11,445 nucleotides of DNA, taken from the NCBI GenBank assembly GCA_003550305.1, contig QKYT01000188.1, positions 123,610 through 135,054 of the forward strand, read 5' to 3'. Made by a program: the position numbers and the translations under genes. Numbering within the stretch: position 1 is the first letter of the stretch; each line of letters begins with the position of its first letter. Shown in pieces: positions 1 to 8,538 of this stretch. Origin of the DNA: Glomus cerebriforme. Lineage: Eukaryota; Glomeromycota; Glomeromycetes; Glomerales; Glomeraceae. The notes beneath the pieces were generated by a model. The model had not been told where the DNA came from. It was given only the letters and a program-made list of their open reading frames with translations, and ran no database searches.

Positions 1-59
1 ACCCATCTTCTATCTAATTAAAAAATTGTTGTGTAACATGTAGACGTTTAGTTTACTCT

Positions 60-240
60 GTATAAAAAAATAATGACCAAATGATCAAATGACAAATGAT
101 ACAAATGACAGTCAAATGACACTTGATCATTTGGCATTTGATCATTTGGTCATTTNTGAAATGACAAAGGACAAAGGATTCATAATCCTTTGANNAAATG
201 ACTCATAATCCGAAAAAAGGTCAAATGACCAGGTCATTTC
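60..240. repeat. Fold-back region of repeated AAATGA(C/T) units
   Basis: Dense short repeats of the type AAATGAC/AAATGAT run through this stretch on both strands. AATGACCAAATGATCAAATG at 72-91 is the exact reverse complement of 135-154, giving a 20-bp perfect stem with a 43-nt loop. Further stems follow: CAAAGGATT (172-180) pairs with AATCCTTTG (184-192) around a CAT loop, and 219-230 is a GGTCA-AA-TGACC palindrome. Ns at 156 and 194-195 lie in the same stretch and suggest assembly trouble. It could be a miniature fold-back element or a local simple-sequence expansion. No transposase or clear target-site duplication is visible. Confidence 0.8.
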
Positions 241-304
241 CGAACACTGATTTAAACTAAAGAGTTTAAAAAACAAACCCCTATAAAGTAGGCTATCAAA
301 AGAT

Positions 305-370
305 GGTCCTGTGACTGGTCTTCACAGTCTTTAGTCCGCATTTGAGGACCGATCTGGACTGATCCTGATA
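305..370. repeat. Short GC-richer hairpin-prone segment
   Basis: This segment stands out from AT-rich surroundings. It has nested inverted repeats: GGTCCT (305-310) with AGGACC (345-350), and CTGTGA (309-314) with TCACAG (322-327), plus further GGACT/GATCC-like words. It resembles a fragment of a dispersed repeat more than a gene, and no reading frame is supported. Whether it is repeated elsewhere cannot be judged from this window. Confidence 0.35.
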
Positions 371-464
371 TATATATATTTAACCCAATAAAAATTTATG
401 ATTTTTAAATTTCAAATTTGATATATTTCCATAGGATGTTCATGGTAGAAACTAGATTGAAATT

Positions 465-603
465 ATGTCACTTCGACAGCAGAATATAGTGGATGTTGAG
501 AGAAGTGCTGTAATGATGCTTCAGTAAGAATGGATTTAACAGTAGTAGGAGGTACTGTACATCAGCAGAGCAACAAGCTAAAAAGATACTTGGTGCTAAT
601 TAG
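465..603 (+). pseudogene. Coding-like relic resembling a mitochondrial presequence, frameshifted
   Basis: An ATG at 465 opens a frame reading MSLRQQNIVDVERSAVMMLQ and stopping at 525-527. In the next frame, from 526, the sequence reads KNGFNSSRRYC then TSAEQQAKKILGAN and stops at 601-603. The two pieces join as one peptide if a 1-bp shift near 525 is allowed. The arginine- and serine-rich, acid-poor second part with an RRY|C-like cleavage context looks like a mitochondrial targeting sequence. Base composition is richer in G and C than the flanks. No parent gene is recognised. It may be the dead first exon of a nuclear gene for a mitochondrial protein, or chance. Confidence 0.3.
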
Positions 604-1019
604 TGCTTGTATTTTATTTCAACAATACTGACAATAAACAATTTTCTTGAAAAAAAGTAAAATAATCATCTGAATGTACAAAATAAACTAGTCAAATTGA
701 TTCCTTAAAAATGAAAATAATTAATTAAGAAAATTACTAAGTATTAAAGATTAATTATTCAAATGATTACAAGAAATAAAATTTTTTTTAATAGAATTCT
801 TATAACAAATTATTTTTATATATATTAGTAGGGTTTTAAAAGGGTCAAGTGGGCAAGTATGGATTTAGGTGTGTATACCATGAGAAGATAAAGGTTTTTT
901 ATCTAATATGGACAGTAATTTAATGGAATATACAGTAAAGTAGTATAGATTATCTGTTAAATTACCTGGCAAAAATGATTCACGAGATAATATTTATGAT
1001 AATAGAAATTAATTAATAC
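604..1019. other. AT-rich intergenic DNA, no gene seen
   Basis: AT-rich sequence with stops in all frames. A short frame around 935-1010 reads YRLSVKLPGKNDSRDNIYDN but is bounded by stops and matches nothing I recognise. It immediately precedes the F-box relic and may be more of the same decayed copy, although I could not align it to the intact gene. Confidence 0.5.
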
Positions 1020-1424
1020 TCATCAAAAGAAATTTTATTTAAAAATGGAATTGTTGTTTCAATTCCAACTTCAAACCTTCCAATGTTTAATTATGCAACA
1101 TTTTGTAAAGTTCTATCAATTAACAAAGTTCATTATAAGATTGAGCAGCTTCTTAAAGATAAACAACCAATTCCAGAACAAAGTTTAAAACAGAATATAT
1201 TTATATTAGTATAAGAAATATTTAAACTCTATTTTAACAAATTGATTCTTTAAAAAAATTAACTTTTTGACAATACTTGGATATTAATTTTGACATTTAT
1301 CCTGGAGCAAAAGGTTGTTTAAAAAATCTCTCAGAATTAAGTTGTAGTTCAAATATTTCATCTGAATTTTTCGATCAACTATCTCAAATATGTCAAAATA
1401 TATGCAGATTGACTATTTGAAATT
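1020..1424 (+). pseudogene. Decayed partial copy of the adjacent F-box/LRR gene
   Basis: This stretch is collinear with roughly 2417-2817 of the intact F-box gene, at almost the same length. The first frame (1020-1211) reads SSKEILFKNGIV...IPTSNLPMFNYATFCKVLSIN, matching ESKELLFRNEIF...IPTSTSNPPLFNYPAFCKVLSID, and hits a stop at 1212-1214. After a frameshift near 1240 the other frame gives QIDSLKKLTF, a stop, then KGCLKNLSELSCSSN and SSEFFDQLSQICQN, matching the intact SSLKRLTYYW...VCLTDLSELNCTSS and AEFFYQLSQICHN. It stops again at 1418-1420. The F-box-encoding 5' part and the 3' half are absent or unrecognisable. It is a tandem duplicate that died, in the same orientation and about 0.8 kb upstream of the functional copy. 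Confidence 0.9.
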
Positions 1425-1728
1425 AATTCTTTATATTATTAATGAAAAAATGTTTTTTAGATCATAATCTTCAAAAATCCTTAACTCTAGGTTAAAATTC
1501 TTTTTAAATACACACATGATAGTCGTGATATGTATAAGTTCGTATAACTTTGTTCTCAAAGAATCTGTATGTAATGATAATTTTCCTCTTGTATTGACAT
1601 CAATTATATTTGAGGTTTTAATAAAATTTAATTCACACATTTTTGAAGCGAATATCTTTTTTAAAAAGATCATAATTAATATCAGCATTTCAAATTGAAG
1701 CACTGACCAATCAACGTTTACTTTCTCT
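1425..1728. other. AT-rich intergenic DNA, no gene seen
   Basis: Lies between the F-box relic and the repeat-like element. Open frames on both strands here overlap one another, are of biased low-complexity composition and match no family I know. I treat them as chance. Confidence 0.5.
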
Positions 1729-1900
1729 AATTTCAATTGGATTAGATTGATTTGACGTCCCAATCCTCACAAATCACAAAATTGATTTGATTGGATTGGA
1801 TTTTTCTTTCAAATTTCCAATCCAAGGTACACCCCACGATTGGCAATGCCATACACCATATACCATCACCCACCACCTATCACCACCCTTCGTCACGAGT
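1729..1900. repeat. Repeat-like element: GGATTGGA inverted repeat with C-rich tail
   Basis: TTGGATTGGA (1791-1800) is mirrored by TCCAATCCAA (1816-1825), a perfect 10-bp stem with a 15-nt loop. Related words (ATTGGATTAGATTGATTTGA at 1737-1756, CCAATCC near 1760) surround it. From about 1828 to 1898 the plus strand becomes strikingly C/A-rich with almost no G (CACC, CCAC and CATAC words). This strand bias and the nested TTGGAT words are unlike the flanks and suggest part of a dispersed, possibly miniature, element. No coding function is visible. Confidence 0.5.
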
Positions 1901-2031
1901 TTTAATAAAAATTTTTTTTTTATAATTATAATATGTTCTTGTGTATTCATATTAATTTTTTGGTTTAATCTAAATAACGTTAAAATCATTTTCTTTATTT
2001 AAATCACTGGATGTGATACAAAAATCCATAA

Positions 2032-2079
2032 TTTGATCGACAGTTTAATGCAAATCATGACGTCAAAGTTTGATCGACA
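2032..2079. promoter_or_regulatory. Perfect CRE palindrome between 11-bp direct repeats
   Basis: TGACGTCA at 2058-2065 is the full 8-bp site bound by CREB/ATF-type bZIP factors. It lies about 136 bp upstream of the F-box gene ATG. It is flanked by two copies of TTTGATCGACA at 2032-2042 and 2069-2079, 37 bp apart. The position suits a proximal promoter. That it is bound in vivo is inference. Confidence 0.45.
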
Positions 2080-2200
2080 TTGATTTAACCGTTTATGTCG
2101 ACATCCGAAACAGTTCCGTAATATTTATTTATTACACAAAAATACACAATAGGTTTAAAACTTTTGAACCCTGAAAAATTTTTTTTTGAATATTTTAAAG

Positions 2201-3646
2201 ATGCCTTGTCAACTTCCAGCTGACTGTTTAAATGAAATTTTTGAATATTTGGAAGAAGATAAACCCACTTTATATTCTTGCTTGTTAGTTAATCGCTTTT
2301 GGTGTAAAATTTCTATTAGGATTTTATGGAGGGATATTTGGGATCGCATTGCTCATCATTATGAAATGGGAGAAGTGTCAATTATTCTTGGTACATTGGT
2401 TGCTTGTCTTCCCAATGAATCAAAAGAACTCTTATTCAGGAATGAAATCTTCATTCCAACGTCTACTTCAAACCCACCACTGTTTAATTATCCAGCATTT
2501 TGTAAAGTTCTTTCAATTGATGTGATTTGTCGATTAATTTATAAGTACTTTGACCAAAATAATTTACAAAATAAAGAATATTTAGTAGTAAATGAAGTAA
2601 TCAAAATGTTTGTAAATCAAAATTCTTCCTTGAAGAGATTAACTTATTATTGGACCTGTGATATAGATCCGAATGATATATCTTTTACTTGTTTATCTGA
2701 AGCAAAAGTCTGTTTAACAGATCTTTCAGAATTAAACTGCACCTCAAGCCTCCCCGCTGAATTTTTTTATCAGTTATCTCAAATATGTCATAATTTACAA
2801 TCATTTACTATAGATATTGAAGAAGAGGCTTCAAATGAGTTAAAAGAATTAATTTCTTTGCAAAATAATTTAAAANANTTNAAATTATCANCNNTNGATG
2901 NAATTAATTNNNNANANATTNTACCTGCTTTAACAAAGCATTCTAATACATTAACAAAATTACAACTCTATGATGATTATAATAGTTGTTCAGTATCATT
3001 TGTTACTTTATTCTTAAATTTACAAGAAATTAAATTTTTATTCCTTGGAGGAACAAAATTTGAAGGGTTTGAAAAGTTACAATATGTAACTTTTCCTAAA
3101 TTACAGATCTTAAATATTTCTTATCAAGTTCCAAAACCTGAGTATGTAATGAAATTTTTAGAAAATAATGGAAAAAATCTTAAAGAATTTTATATAGGTG
3201 AAAACAATGGTGCTTTAACTTTATCTATAACTAAATTTTGTCCAAATCTTAAAAAGCTTTTTATATTATTTAATAATGATGAATTAGATATATTAAAAGC
3301 TATATTCAATAGTTGTCAATACTTGGAGAGTATTTTTTTTTGGTGCGGAAAAAGATTTTTAGGTGAAAATGAAGTATTAGAAACTGTTGCAGAATATTCA
3401 CCAAAAAATTTTTGTGAACTAAAAATATACAATGATACAGTTACAGAATTACTTCCAGAGGAATTAGAATCCTTTTTTATAAGCTGGGAAAGTCGAACAC
3501 CAAAGAAATCACTTAATTTAGTAATTGTTAAGGATCTTTATGATAGTTTAGAAGTAAATGAAGAAAATATGGAAATAATTAAAAAATATAAAAATCTAGG
3601 TACTATCAAATTTGAAACCAAAGATTTTGATGATGAAATGCATTGA
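2201..3646 (+). CDS. F-box protein with leucine-rich C-terminal region
   Basis: Predicted substrate adaptor of an SCF-type (Skp1-cullin-F-box) ubiquitin ligase, 481 residues. I chose the ATG at 2201; the open frame extends 5 codons further to a TTG at 2186, which is an unlikely start in a eukaryote. Residues 4-47 form the F-box: LPADCLNEIFEYL, then SCLLVNRFW and ILWRDIW, the usual Skp1-binding helices. The rest is a series of irregular leucine-rich segments (SLKRLTYY, LTDLSELN, LTKLQLYDD, LQEIKFLFLGG, LQILNIS, NLKEFYIG, NLKKLFILFNN, YLESIFFW), as in F-box/LRR proteins whose repeats bind the target. The target is unknown. The gene is a single exon with no stop. Residues 226-241 contain scattered N-derived unknowns. 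A decayed copy lies just upstream. A TGACGTCA site precedes the gene and an AATAAA at 3725-3730 could direct polyadenylation. Assignment to the F-box family is firm; the biological role is not. Confidence 0.93.
   Translation: MPCQLPADCLNEIFEYLEEDKPTLYSCLLVNRFWCKISIRILWRDIWDRIAHHYEMGEVSIILGTLVACLPNESKELLFRNEIFIPTSTSNPPLFNYPAFCKVLSIDVICRLIYKYFDQNNLQNKEYLVVNEVIKMFVNQNSSLKRLTYYWTCDIDPNDISFTCLSEAKVCLTDLSELNCTSSLPAEFFYQLSQICHNLQSFTIDIEEEASNELKELISLQNNLKXXKLSXXDXINXXXIXPALTKHSNTLTKLQLYDDYNSCSVSFVTLFLNLQEIKFLFLGGTKFEGFEKLQYVTFPKLQILNISYQVPKPEYVMKFLENNGKNLKEFYIGENNGALTLSITKFCPNLKKLFILFNNDELDILKAIFNSCQYLESIFFWCGKRFLGENEVLETVAEYSPKNFCELKIYNDTVTELLPEELESFFISWESRTPKKSLNLVIVKDLYDSLEVNEENMEIIKKYKNLGTIKFETKDFDDEMH
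2876..2921. other. Patch of scattered ambiguous bases inside the F-box gene
   Basis: Single Ns at 2876, 2878, 2881, 2891, 2893, 2894, 2896, 2901, 2910-2913, 2915, 2917 and 2921 are mixed with called bases. This is not a gap of fixed length: the reading frame is kept on both sides. It looks like a consensus of several differing copies, affecting residues 226-241 in one leucine-rich segment. Confidence 0.9.
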
Positions 3647-4382
3647 AATAACAAAATTCTTTATTATTTTTGTTTTTGATTATAGAAAAATTTATGAAAA
3701 TTTAATTCTATTATTTTTTTTAAAAATAAAGGAATCTAGAAATACTTATCAGTTACTTATTACTCGATCACTTGCAAAATATATTTGTAATCAATTTTAA
3801 ATGTTTTATATTATATTACACCACGCTCGTCATTTTGTATTTTCTTTCATTGTCACCTTCAGCTTTAAATCTCACAGCAGAATTTCACGAAGAAATTGTT
3901 ACTTTCTTAAAAATTTTACGTAGACGATGAGATTAGGTTTTTACGGTCTAAATTTTCTTCATTTCATAGGAGCGTCCGAATTATTACTTAAATTTTAAAT
4001 TGAGGAAACTCGGATTTTGACTAAAAAGATTACGATAATTTTAAAATAACGATATACTGTATCATATGTTTCATTGGGAGACGACTTCGAACACTAACAA
4101 TGGATTTTAATTACGATAATTTTGATTTTTGGATATTTACAGTCTGAAAGAATTTTTTTGTAATTATTCATTATTGTTTGTCATTTGACAATTGATTTAT
4201 CCTAATATAATTTAAATATAATTATTATAATCATTTTCAAAAATTGTTTATTTTTAAATGCTGGGGAAAATTTTATTCAAAAAAAAATATCTTATTAAAT
4301 TTTATATGTTAGATTTAATTTTATCTATATAAGATCAAATAATAACAAAATTTAAAACATCACAAATTTCTATTCATAATTA
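3647..4382. other. Convergent intergenic region
   Basis: Lies between the 3' ends of two converging genes. No coding sequence is supported. Candidate polyadenylation signals are AATAAA at 3725-3730 for the plus-strand gene and AATAAA on the minus strand at 4277-4272 for the minus-strand gene, but such words are common by chance here. TACGATAATTTT occurs twice, at 4031-4042 and 4112-4123; ACGATAATTTT recurs at 9045-9055. Confidence 0.5.
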
Positions 4383-7300
4383 TTATTTATTGATAGAATG
4401 TACCAATTGTGACATTCGTGATATTTCTGTACGAAGTTCTGATAATTGCTCATTAATAAAACTTTCATTTAACTCAATAAGTTGTTTATAGAAATTTCTT
4501 AACCGTTGTTGTACGTCAAATCTTTCTAAACATTCTAAAATTTTACACAAGTTATGGACACTAACACATTGACATTCTATAATAGCATCTTCTATTTCAA
4601 TTCTAGGTGAATCAACCTCATAAATCACACTTAATTTTAACAGATCAATTAAGAATGATATATAATAAGTTTCAAATTTTTGTTCTGTTTCAAAATCACT
4701 TGCTTTGCATAAAATAGGATTTATTGCATCCTTCAAAGATTGTCCATATAACAATTGAAGAAATACCAAGAATATATCTTGTCGAAATTCTATTTCGATC
4801 GGGCTATTGGAGTTATCACAAAGCATTTGTTCAAATTTTTTTGAAGCGGCTATGTAAATTAAATAAATATAACAAATATTAATAAGTAATATATATATAT
4901 ATATTTTAAAAAATAAAAAAAATAAAATTTTTAAAGACCTGATAGCACATAACTATTAGCACGGAGTTCTTTCCCCCCATCAAAAATAAAAATGACATCA
5001 TTATATCTATTGTCGGATTGTCTTGACAGTTGATTTAGCAAAGAAATAAGTAACGCATCTTTTTGAAGTACATAGTTCGGTCTATGCGGAGCTTGGTAAT
5101 ATTTAAGGCCCATTCTCTTCAAAGCTTCTAAACATACAGAATTATTTTGCAATTCTGGCAGTAAAAATTTGTCATTATGATCAAGTATATTACGGAAACT
5201 TTTATCATATAAAGTTTCGACTTTTACAAATGTAGTAAGTGATTTGTTTGGTATCACTGGATAACATTTAAGACATTGTTCGATTTCTTGATTCCCTAAG
5301 GATAAAACACTTTGTAAAAAATTTATGTATTCTTGAGAAGGTTCTAGACATAATGTAAAAAGTGGCGGTATTATATGGTTCTTAACGTATTCTAATTCAT
5401 CTACAGAGGTAGTACCTAATTTAATAAGTGTATTGAAATCTGATTCATTATCACGCCTATAGAATTTTGTTTCTTGATAAAAGGAGAAAAAGGACGGAAG
5501 CTTGTATGTAAGAAGTTTTCCAGATGTGGCATCAATGAATTTGTTTTCGGAAGAATGTACTGGCCATATGGGCAAAGATTTAAGAGTATCCATAAATCTC
5601 TCATGTGTTTGCCCATGATCTGTTAAGAAAATAAAAATTAAATATAGAGAATCTTTATACAAAACAATTAAAATAATTAATTCTTTCACTTGCCTATTAA
5701 AGTGTCAATTTCCGCCTTAATAAATGTTCTAAGCTTTTCATAATCCTGCTCATCCAGATCATTCTTATAAAACAACTGCTCCATAGTCGAACATGATGAT
5801 GAACAAGCCCTCTCTAAAGCATTAATTATATTTATAGGAGTACATTTCTGGACACATTGTTTGATATTTTCGTGAGCATTTTCTGGAAATATTATATCGG
5901 TAAGACGTACTTCTAGTTTTACTAATACTGGATATAAAATATGTCCATTTACAGGTATGTATAAAAGTGGATCTGTCATATCAAGACAAATAAGCATATT
6001 GGAAGGTTTAATTACTGGCAAAAGTGGATATCTGGAAAGTTTGTCATAATCTATATTTTCTGTTTCTTTATTTAATTTTACCCAAATTTTGTCGAGCCAA
6101 CTCTTATTTGGGAGAGATTCTCCATCGGGATTCCATTTCAATTCCTTTACAAGTGGTAGTTCATGAATTAAGAGATCCAAAACAGCTGAATCATCAAACC
6201 TTTTGATATTTGTATGTTGAATAAATCCATCATCATTGAAGATTTTCTGCAAGTTCTCTGGTAATTTAGTGGAGATAAATTTTGATGGACCACTTTTTGG
6301 GAATAATTTTAAATGAGTTTCTTTTCCAATGTAATAAGTTTCACCAAATTTTCCAACCAAACCATCGCTCAATGGAACTAATGGTAATCCAGTAAGAATT
6401 TCAAAAGAACTCCTATCTTGAAGAATAAAATCAAGCAATTGGAACAATGAATCGCAAGTATTAAAAGAAGGCATCAGAAACCTCTTTATTTGTAATTCTT
6501 TGCAAATTAATTTTCCATTAATTGGCTCATATGGAAACCTTGAATTGTTAGATTTAATTTCATCAAGTTGTCTGATTTTATCCTTATCAAGTTTCACAGC
6601 TAAAATTCCTGATATAGCCAACATATCTGCAATTATTTCTTTTTCTTTCTCAAAAATTCTAGCTTCTTTTAACGAAATAAATTGACCACCATTGGCTTCA
6701 GTCCAGAAAATTTTACTTTTGATACCTAGCTTTTTAATAACATTTAATCCATAACTTTTGTACGCCGTAATTGAATTTTCCTTAGCGGGGATGGGCCAAA
6801 GGTTATTCATGGTATGTGAAATAAAATTTGATTTATCATTTTTATACCGAGCTTTTTCAAGCTCCACAATATACTCAAGTAGTTTAACGTGCAAATCGGA
6901 TAAAACGTCATTCACAATATATCCATTCCATTTTTCATCGTCACAATCTCCTTGTAAAAATCCGTTTTCAGACTGTAGAATATCACTTCTTGCACTAGAC
7001 AATGAAAAGTCTCCATTGAGATGAACTCCCAAATTGCTGATTATTGATAGAGACAAATAAGAATAAATTTTTCCCGTAAATTCAGGCGGATTTGGAAACT
7101 GTGATACAAAAAAAAAATTGTTTTTAAATGATATATTAATATTTAACAGTAATAACAAAAAAACAATAAATTTTACCGAATTTTCTCTTAATTCATTCAA
7201 TGATCTTTCATCAGATTTAGCAAGCAAGGTAGCAACTCCACCTCTTGGCTTCAACTTTCGATTTTCATCCGGGAATTTTTGAAGTTTTTTTTCAAGATCT

Positions 7301-8538
7301 CTTAACTCTGGTTTGATTTTGTCATGTCCTCCCGTGCATATAGCCCATATTTCTGAACTCTTTTTGCTTTGTTTATAATTAAATTTTTCAATATCTAACT
7401 GATATATTTGCTGTTTATTAGTAACTTGTTGACGAGATCGACGGCATTCATCAGTCATATAAATTTTTTCTTTCCAGTACAATTGAGGATCTCTATTTGT
7501 CATGTAATATAAACTACACGATTCTATATTCCTTAAAAATAGCATCTCATTATTATCCTGAATATTAATATCATTGAATATTTCCAGAATTTTCTTGATA
7601 TCGATAACTTTATCTGATATGTTACTATCTTTTGCTGTCTTAAAAGTTCTGAGTGGAAGCCTAAATAAAGTTCCCTTGAATTCTTTCGACAAATCACAAC
7701 TTTCCGTTTCATACTTTTCCGGAAAACATTTTTTAATAAAATCAAAAATTGCTTCATATGGATGGCATTGATCTTGGAAATTTTCTTTAAATTTCGTGGC
7801 ACTAAAATCAATTCGACTACCTTTTGGTCTTCTAGGAGGGAATCCAGATGGTGGAAGAAATTTTGCATGTGGATCTAAAAATGCAATATATTTTCCACTT
7901 ACAAAACTAGGCACATCTGTAATATGAAAGGCACAATTGAACCCCAATCCAAATTTCCCAATTTTCGTGATATCATTAGATTTCTCTCCAATACGTTTGA
8001 TCAAAGATCTGAAATCATCATTTGTAAACTCTGCATCATTATAAATCCATATCGCAGGACCTTTCCAATCTTCCATTTCTGGTGAAAGGAATGATCTTTC
8101 AGAAGGATCATACTGAATGTTTTTCCTCTCATCTACGATCACCAAAAAATGTTTGGCTCCAGTATCATCAGCGTTCTATAAAAACATAATATAATTTTCA
8201 GATATAATTCCGGTTTTATTTGTTGTAAGAAATATAATTACTCACTTGAAGAAACTCCTTAAATAAGGAATTTACCGAATAATCCTAAAAATAATGTTTT
8301 TTAATATGGTTATTGTATTTAACGTAAATAGAATAGAGAATTTACCTAAATATAAAGTATAAAAGTTACATTGAGAATATTTTTGATTCTAGTAGTCAAT
8401 GATTCGTGTTGTTCATATAGTTCTGGTTTCAAAATTATTGAAACTGAGGATCGCAAACACGTATAGAAATAGAAACAAAATACATACGATGTTTTTTCTA
8501 AAATTTCAAAAATTTAACATACCCCACATGTTCAACAT
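4383..8538 (-). CDS. Sacsin-like HSP90-type ATPase fused to a C-terminal BTB domain (7 exons)
   Basis: Exons on the minus strand: 8538-8523, 8443-8370, 8284-8246, 8175-7177, 7098-5694, 5619-4939 and 4849-4383. They sum to 3681 nt, in phase throughout, for 1226 residues. Residues 1-30 end ESLTTRIKNILN. Exons 3 and 4 together make the HSP90/sacsin N-box, SLFKEFLQ|NADDTGAKHF (E40, N44 and D47 in the ATP/Mg positions). GPAIWIYND (82-90) and GKFGLGFN (116-123) are the following nucleotide-binding motifs, then TDVPSFVSGKY and FLDPHAKFLPPSGFP. VHLNGDFSLSSARSDIL continues the sacsin pattern, and the SLPIWP segment falls in exon 6. YNDVIFIFDGGKELRANSYVLS|AASKKFEQML (from about 1050) is a BTB fold, followed by a helical BACK-like tail to the stop. 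Inferred role: an ATP-driven chaperone-like protein with a BTB that may dimerise or dock on cullin-3. Exon 1 is the weakest call: exon 2 has no in-frame ATG, so I used ATG 8538 followed by a GTATGT donor. Confidence 0.88.
5620..5693 (-). other. Non-canonical GC-AG intron (intron 5)
   Basis: The exon 5 to exon 6 junction reads ATAG|GCAAGTGA ... TTCTTAACAG|ATCATGGG. The donor fits the U1 consensus except for C at +2, the usual form of a GC-AG intron. The 74-bp intron is phase 1 and joins LI to DHGQTHERF without a break. If it is retained, the frame meets a TGA at 5688-5686 right at the donor, leaving an ATPase of about 846 residues without the BTB. Confidence 0.8.
7099..7176 (-). other. Frame-preserving, stop-free intron (intron 4)
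   Basis: GAAAATTCG|GTAAAA ... TGTATCACAG|TTTCCAAAT bounds a 78-bp stretch with a pyrimidine-rich acceptor. It has no stop and is a multiple of three, so the frame stays open if it is not spliced. Retention would insert 26 residues including FIVFLLLLLNINISF, out of place in this soluble module. Splicing restores ELRENS|FPNPPEFTGKIYSYLSL, which fits the family. Confidence 0.85.

Noticed and set aside
60..240. CRISPR array
   Set aside because: The repeats are short, irregular and inverted, without constant spacers, and the genome is eukaryotic.
1787..2002. Overlapping 71-codon open frames on both strands
   Set aside because: They cover the repeat-like C-rich element and low-complexity DNA, and neither resembles a protein family.
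2186..2200. TTG at 2186 as the F-box gene start
   Set aside because: Eukaryotic genes rarely start at TTG, and an ATG follows in frame at 2201 just before the F-box.
4383..4826. A separate 147-residue gene starting at ATG 4826
   Set aside because: The frame continues upstream through ASKKFEQ to a splice acceptor, and it completes a BTB domain begun in the previous exon.
6024..7024. Plus-strand open frames inside the sacsin-BTB gene
   Set aside because: They are antisense shadows of a well-supported coding exon.
8145..8145. TTG at 8145 as the start of the large minus-strand gene
   Set aside because: The sequence just upstream (NADDTGAKHF) is the core of the ATP-binding N-box and is preceded by a TAG acceptor, so this is the interior of exon 4.
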